Positions 19,659 to 31,779 of a stretch of DNA of 64,000 nt are shown here, piece by piece. The notes below the pieces were generated by a model that did not search any database, was not told the DNA's origin, and worked only from the letters and a program-made list of their open reading frames with translations. Source of the DNA: Ulota crispa (Eukaryota; Streptophyta; Bryopsida; Orthotrichales; Orthotrichaceae); the NCBI GenBank assembly GCA_963920765.1, contig OY987249.1, positions 2,260,730-2,324,729 of the forward strand, written 5' to 3'. Positions within the stretch are counted from its first letter, which is position 1. Each line of letters starts with the position of its first letter. The translations under genes were made by a program, and so were the position numbers.

Positions 19659-20345
19659 AAGATAGACATGCGGTCCCCAAAGCCGATCCTTACTTTTTAG
19701 GTGTTCATCACTCATTGTGAACCTAAAGTGGAGTAGTGAACACTACTTGCACAAGTAAATCTTGTCACAAGTTGGTTGCTAAGATGGTTTGGAAGGGTTG
19801 GGATTGAGATCGTCAAGTGTTGTTATAGGAACACATCCAAGTAGTTTCAAGGTTAATCTACAATCACTACAAGAAAAAGGGCCATTTTTGATTAAGGATT
19901 TTGACTACAAAAAAGACTAAGACCACTACACTTTTGTGACTAGTATTTATGACCACATGTAGTCATAAATAATTTAATTTATGACTACGTGTAGTCATAA
20001 AATTAATTTTTATGACTTAATGAAATTATTCAGTCATAATTTAAATGATTTATGACTACATGTGGTCATAAATACTAGTCACAAAAGTGTAGTTGTCTTA
20101 ATCTTTTTTGTAATCAAAATCCTTAATCAAAAATGGCCCTTTTTCTTGTAGTGAATTGCTTTTAGGGTCCTATGAGTTATAACTTTGCCCTTTCATATAA
20201 GTATTCTACAATTCTTTTTTCCACAAAAATTACGTTCCATGTTAACTTGTTGAAAGACTAATCCTACGAATTTTTTTCTTGAATCATCCAAGACTTTGCA
20301 GTACCCCTAAACCCTTAAACAGTTGGGTATGGGTATACCTACCTT
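19659..20345. mobile_element. AGGTAGAC-family element, copy 2, split by a CACTA-type MITE
   Basis: It begins AAGATAGACATGCGGTCCCC and ends GGGTATGGGTATACCTACCTT. Its interior matches 18516-18899 (GTGGAGTAGTGAACACTACT, CTAATCCTACGAATTTTTTT). The 289-bp CACTA-type MITE at 19865-20153 interrupts it, so this copy is older than that insertion. Confidence 0.7.
19865..20153. mobile_element. CACTA-type MITE, 289 bp
   Basis: The left end CACTACAAGAAAAAGGGCCA is mirrored by TGGCCCTTTTTCTTGTAGTG on the right. The target duplication is AAT (19862-19864 and 20154-20156). CACTA terminals and a 3-bp duplication define the CACTA/En-Spm superfamily. The arms are almost fully complementary and the centre is TTTATGAC/GTCATAAA rich. 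It has no coding capacity. Confidence 0.9.
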
Positions 20346-20854
20346 AGCTGTGAAATATTTTTGGTGTCTTTTTACTGAATTTAGCTACATTTGAGAATAT
20401 TGTTCCAATGAGCATGAATATACAGTTTGTTGCAGGCGTAATTAAACCCCTTCAGTATGATACCCTTCTAATTGGACAGAGGCTTGGGAACACTTTATCT
20501 CGTTTCGTAATCTCAACAAGGAGTTGCACTGAAATGGCATTAAATTGGGAGGACTTTTTTTTAAAATGACAATTAGAGTTTCATGCTCCTTAAAAGTGTG
20601 AATGATGTGTTGATGCAATTTCTTAATCCTTAATACCACCTAGTTTTTTTTGTTAAGTTAGGCAGCTTGGCTTCATTTCTAAAAAAATTGTCTTGTTAAT
20701 GTGAAGAGTTTAGATGACGTTTTCAAGTTTACAATTAATAAAAAAAACTCATGTTGGCAACATGTCCGTACAATTGTTTGTGACCGGTTTATCTATTGGC
20801 TAGGTTGTCGGCAGTTAGCTTCAATTCGTCTCTCCCACATAACCAATGCTAGGC

Positions 20855-21735
20855 AATTAGGTTTATCATGTTAGGGTGGTTAGGTTTCTCATGTTAGGGT
20901 GGTTAGGTTTCTCATGTTAGGGTGGTTAGGTTTCTCATGTTAAGGTGGTTAGGTTTCTCATGTTAGGGTGGTTAGGTTTCTCATGTTAGGGTGGTTAGGT
21001 TTTGCATGTTAGGGTGGTTAGGTTTCTCATGTTAGGGTGGTTAGGTTTCTCATGTTAGGGTGGTTAGGTTTCTCATGTTAGGGTGGTTAGGTTTCTCATG
21101 TTAGGGTGGTTAGGTTTCGCATGTTAGGGTGGTTAGGTTTCTCATGTTAGGGTGGTTAGGTTTCTCAAGTTAGGGTGGTTAGGTTTCTCATGTTAGGGTG
21201 GCTAGGTTTCTCATGTTAGGGTGGTTAGGTTTCTCATGTTAAGGTGGTTAGGTTTCTCATGTTAGGGTGGTTAGGTTTCTCATGTTAGGGTGGTTAGGTT
21301 TCGCATGTTAGGGTGGTTAGGTTTCTCATGTTAAGGTGGTTAGGTTTCTCAAGTTAGGGTGGTTAGGTTTCTCATGTTAGGGTGGTTAGGTTTCGCATGT
21401 TAGGGTGGCTAGGTTTCTCATGTTAGGGTGGTTAGGTTTCTCATGTTAAGGTGGTTAGGTTTTCATGTTAGGGTGGTTAGGTTTCTCATGTTAGGGTGGT
21501 TAGGTTTCGCATGTTAGGGTGGTTAGGTTTCTCATGTTAAGGTGGTTAGGTTTCTCATGTTAGGGTGGTTAGGTTTCTCATGTTAGGGTGGTTAGGTTTC
21601 ACATGTTAGGGTGGTTAGGTTTCTCATGTTAGGGTGGTTAGGTTTCTCATGTTAGGGTGGTTAGGTTTCTCAGGTTAGGGTGGTTAGGTTTGTCATGTTA
21701 GGGTGGCTAGGTTTCTCATGTTAGGCGGTTAGGTT
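20855..21735. repeat. 23-bp minisatellite, about 37 copies, telomere-like
   Basis: The unit is GTTAGGGTGGTTAGGTTTCTC plus AT, repeated head to tail over about 870 bp with few point variants (TTAAGGTGG, TTTCGCATG, GGCTAGG, TTTGCATG). Each unit carries TTAGGG and TTAGGT, so one strand is a run of degenerate telomere-like motifs with three G-tracts per 23 bases. The length is not a multiple of three, so no protein repeat is implied. Confidence 0.95.
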
Positions 21736-21822
21736 GCCGGTGAGGCTTCCTTCCTCCCAAAACCTAACGGTTAGCTTCAGTTTCTTTCTGCCAAGTAACC
21801 GATGTTGCCGATGAGGCTTCCT

Positions 21823-21931
21823 CTCTCCCACCCATGTAATCAATGTTTGTCTCTCCCACCCACGTAATCGATGTTTGTCTCTCCCACCCACGTAATCAAT
21901 GTTTGTCTCTCCCACCCACATAACCGATGTT
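21823..21931. repeat. 28-bp tandem repeat, about four copies
   Basis: The unit TCTCTCCCACCCACGTAATC plus AATGTTTG is repeated about four times right after the minisatellite. The block TCTCCCACATAACCAATG also occurs before the minisatellite near 20833, so the minisatellite seems to have expanded inside a larger repeat of this type. Confidence 0.75.
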
Positions 21932-22204
21932 GCTGGTGAGGCTTCCTCTCTCACACAACCTACAGTTACCTTCAGTTTTTCTCTCTCACATAACCAATGT
22001 TAGGCGAGGCTTCGTCTCTCCCACAATTGTACAAATATCATGAATCATGAAGCAATGGAGCTTCATACAACACAACATCAACAAACGTTGATAGTGGTAT
22101 GTGTTAAAGCATTGTTGCAAAAAAGATTAGAGTAGTACATCATTGTATTGTTGCCTTTCCACTATATTGCTGCTTCTGATTTAAGTTATTTTTTTTGGTT
22201 CTGA

Positions 22205-22440
22205 TTGAAATTAAATTTTTTAGGATTGCTCACAAGTTCATGCGGCTCCACGCAACAGATATGGAAACTCTAACAAAAGACAAACAGCTAGAGCTGAATG
22301 TCAAAGGGAAATACCAATATTTACTCATGGTCAGTTGTATGTAGCTTTGTCGCGAGCGACTTGAGTTGTGGATGTTGCTTTGTATGTTGCAAACACCACA
22401 ACAATGACAAATGTAGTTTATCACAAGTTGTTGCAGTAAC
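22205..22440 (+). pseudogene. Relic of a Helitron (Pif1-like) helicase C-terminus
   Basis: The frame reads PIFTHGQLYVALSRAT and then, after an in-frame stop, VVDVALYVANTTTMTNVVYH followed by KLLQ and a stop. HGQLYVALSR is the C-terminal helicase motif VI region of Helitron/Pif1 helicases, and the closing TNVVY block is typical of plant Helitron proteins. The upstream part (HAAPRNRYGNSNKRQ) is not recognisable. No Rep domain or Helitron 3' hairpin with CTRR was found nearby. It is a broken fragment of a rolling-circle DNA transposon, or of a Pif1 copy. Confidence 0.7.
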
Positions 22441-23594
22441 GTAAGTTGGAAGTGTAACTATTTTAAATCAAAAACATCAAATGTGTGAAGGCCTTCATTT
22501 ACCTTGGTAAATGGATTTACAAGACTTGTTATAAGAATAATACATTGCCAAACTTCTCCAATGCCATATACATGCAATACTTCAACTTCATGATTACTTT
22601 GTACCATTACCAACAAGACAAATGTGAAACTACCCAAACTATAAAACATTAATATAAGTTTACTTGAGATGGTCTTTTCTACATGAGTAGTTCCTACATG
22701 CACATAGGTTCAACTTTTGACAACTTTGCTACTAATTCATTAAAACAACAAGACTTATACAAATCCAAAAAGAGGGTGTAAAGCTTTTTACATTGTGGAC
22801 TTTGTTTATATGGAAAGTGTGCACTTTGACTAACCATCTTTAGTTTCATTGAATTAATCTTGTTGTGTGTATTTATACATTGTCAAGTATGGGCATCTTT
22901 TTGGTCCACTTAGGTTTAGGAGGTTGTATAAGCTTGTGGTTGTGAAGTTCTTTGAATATAATTTGTTGAAATCGACTCTAAATACCAATGAGGTCAAATT
23001 TAACCCTTTAAGGGTTGTATGCCACATTTGGGATGTTGTACAGTACATCTATACATAGCTTAAGTAAGAGATTTGTTTTGCTTGGCAAATCCAAAATATA
23101 TATTTGAAAGTAAATAATAGGTTAGTCTCAAAATTTGGTGCCTATAAATAGTTGATTTAACATATCCATTGGTAATTGGAATTATATACACTACTCTAGA
23201 ATTCACTTGACATTGCTTAAACTTTTCCACTCAAAATAGAAAAATATGTTCTCATTTGTTTTAAGAGAATGAACATTTAAGGATTGATATGTAATTGCAA
23301 CAAGTTTTCAAAAACACACTAAAAAGCTACCTAGAGGGCTAAGTGATATGCGTAAAGCTTTTAAGAGCCTTGATAGTTGGCAACTTTATTCCAAATTCTA
23401 GAGTTACGTGAAACCTTTAATGCCATAGATACACTGCAATCATGTACAAGCACTACTTCTTTGTGTTGCTTGTAGCAATCTTACTAAAGAAAAGAAATGT
23501 TATTGACTAATTTATGGAAGATATATGACTATACACTAGAAACTAGTAAAAAGTGAAGAATCAATTATTTGAAAGTAGAACTACAAAATATTTA

Positions 23595-23815
23595 CATTTG
23601 GGAAATCTCAACCCAACATCCAACTCTCCACATATTCATCCTTTGAGACCCCAAAGGCTACAAGTAAACTTGAAGATGTTATGATATATTATATACATGT
23701 GTACATCATAACATCTTCAAGTTTGATTGTAACCTTCAAGGTCTCAAAGGAATAGATATATGGGAAGTTGGATGATGGATCAAGAGTTCCCAATCTTTTT
23801 GTCTCCCCAACTATA
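23595..23815. repeat. Foldback repeat around 23.7 kb
   Basis: AACTTGAAGATGTTATGAT at about 23666-23684 meets its complement ATCATAACATCTTCAAGTT at about 23704-23722. Flanking blocks such as CATCCAACTCTCC against GGAAGTTGGATGATG extend the symmetry. This is a MITE-like hairpin without clear termini. Confidence 0.55.
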
Positions 23816-24292
23816 CATACATAGTGCATGTAGACCCACACACAAATATAAATGTTATGTTGGTTTTCCATAGATGTTTCATTACCACCAGTTTTGCACT
23901 TTGGTAATCATAGCTTATAAATAAATAGTTCATGCTCTACACAACATTCCTCATCAACAATAGGCACATTAAATTCAAGTAATCATAAGTTGTTTTCTAA
24001 AAAGAAAAACAATCAAGAAGACACACCCTCACTACGGCCATGCACTAGAAATACTAGAAACAGTCTAGAGGTGATTTTTTTAGTAAATGCAAGGCCCTAC
24101 TCCATCTTTGAATCCGTTCTTTTCCTTTAAGTGAACCTTTGGGTGAATTTCTTTTAGAACTTTCATGTCGTAAAAAGGCTTGAATAAAGAAGTTTACGAC
24201 AATTGGTAGGGTTTGAAACTTTTGAATTCATATTTGGACTCAAAGACCTTCAATTTGTCTATGGGGGTTTAATTAGGTAGAAATAATGAACT

Positions 24293-24711
24293 ACTCCCTT
24301 TATCCCTCTAAAAAGCTCCAAGTTAGACACATTTCTTGTACCACTAAAATGCTCCTTTTGCTGATTTCTATCTCTGAGAAAGGGATTTCCATGTTCACTG
24401 ATCTCATGGAGGCAAGTTAAGCAATTAGAGAGCATTCCTCTCCTAGCAAACTTGGCTTTGCTCATATGAGGTACCATTGTTGCTACTAATCTTAAATCAT
24501 CAATATAAGGAATTGGCAGCACTCACAAATATGGTACTTTTTGCATGGAATTTGGGCGCCCAAATGGCAACATCAAAGCTAAAAAATTTGCATACATTTG
24601 GTAGATGGTATATTGATTCTAAAATATATGTGTCACTAGCACAAAGAGTAAAAACATAGTTAATCCTTCACAAGGAAGCTTTTAGGAGGTTTTTAGAGGG
24701 ATATAGGAAGT
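24293..24711. mobile_element. Diverged CTCCCT-ended MITE related to 47188 and 53198
   Basis: It begins TACTCCCTTTATCCCTCTAA and ends TTTTTAGAGGGATATAGGAAGTA. Its interior shares AGAGAGCATTCCTCTCCTA, GAGGTACCATTGTTGCTACT and TTTTTGCATGGAATTTGGGC with the copies at 47188-47772 and 53198-53778. It has no coding capacity. Confidence 0.75.
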
Positions 24712-24828
24712 ACCAAATAGGTGCAAATTTTGACTAATTTTCTTTTTAGTAAAAAAAATGAAACTTTTCCATTCTTGAGTTCACATAGAGGAAAAGATGA
24801 AAATCAAGAAAGGTGGATGCAAGCCTTA

Positions 24829-24958
24829 AGCAGCCTTTAATTTTCTGGCAAATTCTGACAAGTTTCCTCTAGTGGTTTGTCTTCCCTCCGGAAATAATCC
24901 ACTCTCAAGAGGACACGCAGCAAGAATTTGCCAGAAACTTAAACGCTGGCCTTAAGTA
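24829..24958. repeat. Small inverted-repeat element
   Basis: The left block AAGCCTTAAGCAGCCTTTAA with TTCTGGCAAATTC is partly complementary to the right block GAATTTGCCAGAAACTTAAA with GGCCTTAAG. A related, weaker arrangement lies at about 39032-39148 (TTTTAAATGCTGACAAATTC ... GCTAGCATTTTAAA). It is a MITE-like element of low certainty. Confidence 0.45.
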
Positions 24959-24999
24959 TACTATAAAAATTCACCCAATTTATTGTTTCTATTGCACAA

Positions 25000-27900
25000 C
25001 CCCTCTACCTATGTGATGCCAATGCACCTTCTCCAATGCCCCTCCCTAGTTGAAAATTCAACCTCTTCCCTCTACAATGCAATTTATCCCTTTGCTTTAC
25101 TTTTATTTAAAATGGGTGTGTGTGTTTTTTTTTATTTATTTTTTAACCTTGCTAAGTGATACAATTCTTCCTCAAAGCTTTAAAGAGTAACATTTTCCTA
25201 TTAATTAATGGCACATATCCACATATGGCAGGGTACTTCAACTAAGCTATTAACAAGAATAAATAATTTTCATAATTGTATGGCAATATTTCTTTTGGAG
25301 ACTAACTTTGGGGTTTGGGGTTGGGGCTCGATGTTTTGGGGGTGGGTTGGTTTCCTTGGTAAAAGTCCTACGTTTCTCATTTTTAGCCAATTTTTTTAGT
25401 ACATGCAAAGGACATTACTGGTTTACTCATATTATAATTAGGCATTTTGCAAAAATCTAGAAAGCATTTGTCTACTTGATTCAAATTTAACCCATTTTTA
25501 TTTTACATTTCATTTGACTTACTTTCGGATCTCCTTGCTCATTGCCGAGGCCTCTACAAGCAATGGATCCCTTACCCAGTTACCCATGGTTATTTTTGGT
25601 ACAATGACATGAATTAACTTAATGTAAGTACAAGGATCCTTGTCCATGGCAGTAAAAACACGTCTTGTGTACCCAAAGTTGTGATTTGACACAAATAAAT
25701 GGACTAGTTTATATGGTAACATTTAACTTTTTAGTTGGTACCATTTGAATATTTATTTGATGACATTTGACTTTTTATTTGATACGTACCATTTAACTTA
25801 AAGCTGGAGTGCTAGTACGTGCTAGCACATTTCAGACCTTGGTTTTTTTTAGTGGGGTAGTTTTTGGGGTTGTTTTTGAAGAAACTGGGTTAGTATTTGG
25901 TGTACGACTACAATGTATGCCTTGTAAGATGCTTTCAACTAATTCCTAACTGTCTAAAGTTTAAAAATGACGATTCAAGAAGAAGAAAAAATGAAACCAT
26001 ATGCAACATATGCAAAATATTGGTATATTTGCGTAAAATATCTAGAGATCCGTGTTTCTCAACATTAGGAGATCTCTTGAAATTTTGCAGACATTATTTA
26101 GAGATTTAAGAAAACATTCCAAACATAGTTATATAAAATTAGTTTCTTCCAACATCATTGGGGCTTGCACTTAAAAACAATCTTGAGGTAGAGTTTCTTA
26201 GCAAATGTAAGGACCCCACTTCAACTTTCTTTGAATCCCTCTTTTCCCTTTGAGTGGACCCAAGGGGTGAACATTTTCAGTAGTTTCACTTAAGGGAAAA
26301 TACTTAAGTTTTCCATGTTAGGCCATGTTTGGAAATTTTCAATTCGTATTTGGATTCAAAGACCTTCAACTGGTGCATGGATGGTAATTTGAGTAAAAGG
26401 AACAACTACAAAATAGTGATAGATCTTTACTAGTCGTTTATTGTTAATCAGAAGAAAGAGGGGATTTTGGGAAAGGTGGAGTGGGGGAATGCTATATTTT
26501 GAGTGGGGCAGCGTTTAATTTCTTGGCAAATTTTTGCCTAAATCTTACCTCAAAAATCAGCCGGCTACCTTTACACTAAGATTTCCGTGCAAAAAAATGG
26601 ATGAAATTGTCAGATCCTTCTTGAGCAGAATTCCAATTCGCCAATTTTTGGATGAAAGTAGCTTATATTAGCCATTGTTTGGATGAAATTGTGTATATTA
26701 TTCATGTGTTCCAATTGTAGCCAAATTTCCCTTACCTACCTGCATTATGAGGTGTGGGTCGTGCTACCCTACAAAATCAAAAATTAATCCCTAGAGTGGG
26801 GGATTCATGAGTCATGAATGATGAGCCTATATTTTTGTTAGAATACTAAATTTCATCTATAATGTACATAAGATCCATAATTGTGCATTTTATACGTTTA
26901 TCTTTTGAAAAATTTGTTGTTTTTTGTATTGATTTTGAACTCAAAATGGATTCTTGCTCACAAAATCTTGGCTCACCACTCACAGGCGAGAGCTAATTTG
27001 CGCTCACAAATTACCTTTGTTCGGTGGAGTGGAGCCATACATTTACTCAAAAAGCTCACCTTTGTATTGTTTTATGGTGCCATGTCAATGTCGTTCATAG
27101 AACACATTTGATTTGGTTTTATTTTATTTCTAATATCCAAAGAACAAAAAAACTAACCTGTTTTAAACCAAACAAACTGTATTTCTTTTCTCTTCATATC
27201 CTTTTGGTGTCTAATTGTTTTCTGTATGGTTTGTGCTTATTCTTGTGGTTTATATCTCCCATAGTAAGAGAGCATGTTAGACTGCATCAGTTCTAAGATA
27301 AAAATTAATTGAAAGGGTGTGGGAAATCAAATATATCAAGTAAAGTGTCGACTAGCTGGTTTACTTTTGTAAATTTGTTTATTTTTTTTAATCTACACAA
27401 ATTATTTCATTTCATGTGCCCCACACTAATAATACTAACATACACTAATTCAAGGAATTTGTTTATTTTGAGAGGAGCACTAACAAAGTAGTTCACATCA
27501 ACCTGGGTTAATTTCATAGGCTATGAACTACATTATTTAGATACTTCCTCAAATAGTATGACTGAAGTGGCCAAAAATCTAAGGGGATTTTACAAGCATA
27601 CATCTCAAAGTAGAGAGTGTGAAAAAGATGTCACATTATTTAGGCTTGGCCTCTATGTTGCTATCTTAGCGAATGCAAAAGGTTGTGGGCCAAACCTTTA
27701 TTTTTTAAAAAAAGAGTGGAAGGTGTGCCAAACCTTCACATTAATCAGTCAAAACTTGTTTGAATTAATGTAAAGGAGCCTTCCACTATTCAAAATCTTG
27801 CACTAATTGAAACAACTTGTGCACTACTTTTATAATTGTTTATGCCAACAAGTAAAATTAGTATGAAGTTTTGCAAAAAAGTTGATGAATTGTTTGTGGG

Positions 27901-28030
27901 AGAACAGTTGTAAAAACTACATATTAATTATCTAGTTTTCATCAAAATGATAAAAAATAGATGTTATTTTCACAAATATTCAAGCATTGCTTTAGAATGT
28001 CTTTGGAAATAGATTTGTTGTCCTTTTTAC
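25000..28030. other. AT-rich intergenic stretch, one dispersed repeat piece
   Basis: No gene was recognised. A block at about 26500-26595, read on the minus strand (CTTAGTGTAAAGGTAGCC ... TTTAGGCAAAAATTTGCCAA), is repeated at about 50130-50205 on the plus strand (CTTAGTGTAGTGGTAGCC). The start resembles a tRNA A-box, so a SINE-like head is possible but unproven. The rest is unassigned. Confidence 0.4.
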
Positions 28031-28032
28031 TC

Positions 28033-28800
28033 CTAGGGCGATTCACACTACGTCCCACGTTCAATCTTTGTAAGTCGGGATACATCCCACCTCAATTTAA
28101 GATCCTTGTTCCATTAGGTTATTTAGGATAAAAAAGAGATCTAAGAACGCCATGACTATTTTATGTAAAAACATTGGTGGCACTGGGATTAAAATCTAGG
28201 TTTACCAAAAGGGAATTGATACATGTACCACCTCTTCTTGACTATTCTACCACACCCTACTATATGTGGCCAATATTTACAATATTAAAATAGGTGTGGA
28301 CCACAAGAAATATATCACTAATTTGAAAATAAAACTTGACATAAAATTTGCATCTTTATTTTTGTTCTTAAGCTTTAGATCCTGCTCAAAGTATCAATTA
28401 AAAAATCTAAATGATGTATAGTTTAATTCATATTTTTCCAAATTGATACTATGAGTGGAATTAGGAGTTGAAAAATAAAGTAAAAATTGCATCTTCTTTG
28501 TCAAGTTGTATTTTCAAATTAGTGGTGTTTTTCCGGTGGTCCACACCTATTTTAATATTGTAAATATTAACCATATATAATAGGGTGTGGTAGAATAGTC
28601 AAGAAGGGGTGGTTCATGTATCAATTCCCTTATCAAAATGGTTGACCTAAACCTTTAGTGAAGTCCCACCTTTGTTAGTACCAAAATTTTCAAAAAATGT
28701 TGCCATGTAAACAACCAAAATGTGAGACTTGAGACATATTGTGAAGAGACCAAGTCCCAACTTTTAAACGTGGGACACAGTGTGAACCGCCCATTAGGGG
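28033..28800. mobile_element. Inverted-repeat element split by a nested MITE
   Basis: The left end CTAGGGCGATTCACACTACG is mirrored by the right end GTGTGAACCGCCCATTAGGG, and CGTCCCACGTT by AACGTGGGACA further in. The MITE at 28211-28629 lies inside, so this is an older host element of about 350 bp without the insertion. It has no coding capacity. Confidence 0.6.
28211..28629. mobile_element. MITE with GGGAATTGAT ends, nested
   Basis: The left end GGGAATTGATACATGTACCA is mirrored by TGGTTCATGTATCAATTCCC at the right. The inner arms (ATAGTTTAAT side and ACAATATTAAAATAGGTGTG side) are complementary over most of the length. It shares its terminal ten bases with 39663-40067 and the left end at 2841, so the three share a termini type. 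Confidence 0.8.
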
Positions 28801-30599
28801 ATCCTTGATCTTTGCGGTACCTTTTGCAGATTTTAGATGGAACTAAAAGGCCCCATTCCACCTCAAAACCAGTACTATGAAACTATAAATCTTCAGCAAA
28901 TGTGAAACCAGACTTGTGTGGCGTTTTGCCTTTTGCAAGACCTCCAAAAAGTTGCAGTATGATATTGATGGTATTTCCAAACTTCACCTCATGTAAACAC
29001 GGTTTTTTTTTTCACAAATGTCACATTTGCTTACGTGGCCCATGTAACCCATATGACCCAATTAGGAAAGGTAGACACTATGTTCCAGATCCAAAGTTGA
29101 ATTGAAATCTCAACAATTTGATCGGTTGGGAACTTAAAAATCAAGACTTGTATATTAGCTTCATATTAGGAGATTTTAAATATGACATTTCATATCAATT
29201 TTGTTCACGTGAATTAGATCTGTGAACAACCCAACCAAGTCATTCCGTGAACAAGTCAAGACAGCTTCTTGAGGGTTGTGACTTCATCTTCATCAGTGAA
29301 TGACCACTCATTCAATGCTTATCTGAGATATTTGAAACCCCCTATTATGTTTCAAATTCTAATTTATTGGATTAAGCATACATGATAACTTTCTTTGAAA
29401 TATTTTGATCCAAAGAAGTGAAGTTTTGTCTCAAGAATTGGGTTTAGCAAAAATAGGAACTCCACTTGGAAACCAGGTTCTTGACCAAGTTCCACAAACT
29501 AATTTTAACAAAACATGCAAAAAAAGTTTGAATTTTCTTTCTTGAGCCTTTATTGACTTTAATGTCAACTTGAGACTTTTGAAGTTAAAGGATGACACAA
29601 AGCCATTTTCACTAGTGTGGCTAAGGTAAAGTATCCCATTGTGGACACAATTGTTGAGATGACATGTTAAATTAAATTTTAAAACATGAGATAAATATGA
29701 TAATAGGAATTAAGACCCCATTCAATATGTGGGAGAGGTGAAATTCATATTGAATATGCATGACACTATTTGTTAAAAATTGTGAAAGTGCTAGAGCTCA
29801 TGTGGACCATGAAGTGAAGGACACAAGGTGGCTCATCACCGCCATAAAAGTACTTATGACATTGCTTGTGAATGCTTCATAATAAACTAAACCAAATGTC
29901 CATTATTGACCACCTTACCAACTCGCTTACCAAAAATCCAACTTGACTGCTTTGTTTGACCATTGTACTCAAGTGTAAAATCCTTTTCCAGAGGTTGAAG
30001 TCAACCTAAAACAACTATGTCAACCCAAAAACATTGATGCCTATTTAAAATACATAACTTCCTTCATTAAAGTAAGGGAATTGTTAAAGTCACACCCAAA
30101 ATTGCTAATGTCACACCTTGTAAGCATGTAATTTGAGAGTCTAATGTTTTTATTATTTTTAATTCAAGTGATTTGTCATTCATTCAATCAGGGCATTACC
30201 ACTTCCTTGGAAGAAAGAAGAAAAAATTCAAATTTATGTTCAATTTTTATTGTATCATTGCTATTTTTTGATTGGTTTTTGCTTTAAATAATTTTATAGT
30301 TCCATATTTTTAGTTTCAAATTCAAGCACCTCCAATTTTTTTGAACATACCCTTAGAATGATAGAGGTGAAACAAATCTTTTAATCCAAATATTAAAAAA
30401 TCATATTAAATTATAACATTTTGTGCTCAAAAAACACCTTGGGTGTGGCATTAGCAATTTTAGATGTGGCTTTAGCAGTTCCCTAAAGCAATGATCAATT
30501 GCTAAACAGTAAAAGCAATTCTCATTCCTAAACTAAACATGTCTAAAGTTGGGCCCTAGTTTTCCTTTATTAGCTTTTTTTTTTAGTACACCGTTTTAA

Positions 30600-30823
30600 C
30601 CCCTAAACGTCCCAGCGTGCCACTGCAACCAGTACAACGGGGTATTTTTCTTGTATTTGGAATGGATTCACACCTCTACTACATTTGAGACCAACAAAGA
30701 AGTTGGAGAATAGATCAATGCGGTTCTAGTGAGCTACTTGAGATCCCAAATTAAAATTTCTTATTGGTAGCAAATGACAATTACACATCAACGTATATAC
30801 TATGCCCTATGGATGTTTAAGGG
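30600..30823. mobile_element. TTAA-flanked short element, 224 bp
   Basis: It begins CCCCTAAACGTCCCAGCG and ends CCTATGGATGTTTAAGGG, with TTAA at 30596-30599 and 30824-30827. The interior matches the degenerate copy at 1955-2195 in inverted order. Its termini share only CCCCTAAA with the foldback subfamilies, so it is a separate subfamily using the same TTAA target. Confidence 0.75.
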
Positions 30824-31779
30824 TTAATTAAAATGTGGCTATATTCACGCTATCCACAATGGAAGAGATGTCCACAATAGGATTACATCAAATGTAACAA
30901 AACATCTACCAATTTCTGGTTGTAAAAAATTTCAAGTTTTTATTTTATAATTTATTTTATTTTATTTTTCATATTTACAATATTGCAATTGGTATGTTGG
31001 TTTTTAAATTTTAGCAAATTTGGGATCATCACACTAAATAGTGTATTCAAGTTGGCAAACTAATTTCTTAATGTTTTGCAATATAAATACTTGTTAATAA
31101 TAAAATGATTTTCATTAATTATTATTGCAATAAATATATTTTTAACAACAATGAGGACTTGTGCATAAACAACAACAATATTGCAGAAAAATAAACTAAC
31201 TTGTCTTCAGAGTAAACCATGTGAAATCTTAGGATCTAGAAAGCTTCATGAGACTCCTAATGCTCAAATCATAAGACACGAGGTAGATTTTAAAAATAAG
31301 GCAACCTGATTGTTGACAATCTGAATGCGATACTAAGTGCAAACCACCTTGTACTGGAAGTCTAACAAGGGAGGAATTTGGACCCCCTTCCCAAGGAGCC
31401 TCCTTACACATTTGTTTTTGACATGGTTTGATGATGATGGATCCTGGTTTGTTCATGAGCTGGAGTATCCATCATGTACTCCTAAGCACCACCCATAGGC
31501 CAGATCATCATGACCCATAACTCACCCATGTTCCCTTGGCAACCCATGGTCAACCAATCAGCCAAATGAAATGTAAGAAAAAATTGGTTGGACTTATAAC
31601 CAACCGGATGAAAACCGGCTAGATTTTTGAAAACTTCTAATCATAGTAGTCAGGGCAACATCTAGGGCATGCACTAAAAGGTTTGGTTGGAAACGAGAAA
31701 TGTACGTAGGATTTTTAATGAGAATGCTCAATCTCTTTGAACACTACATATCGTGCTCTAACATGTCCATTGTCATTAA

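Noticed and set aside
20855-21735. Regular repeats considered as a CRISPR array
   Set aside because: The units are contiguous without unique spacers and the genome is a plant nucleus; it is a minisatellite.
20855-21735. Array considered as a true telomere end
   Set aside because: The unit is 23 bp, not a 6-7-bp telomere repeat, and unique sequence continues on both sides.
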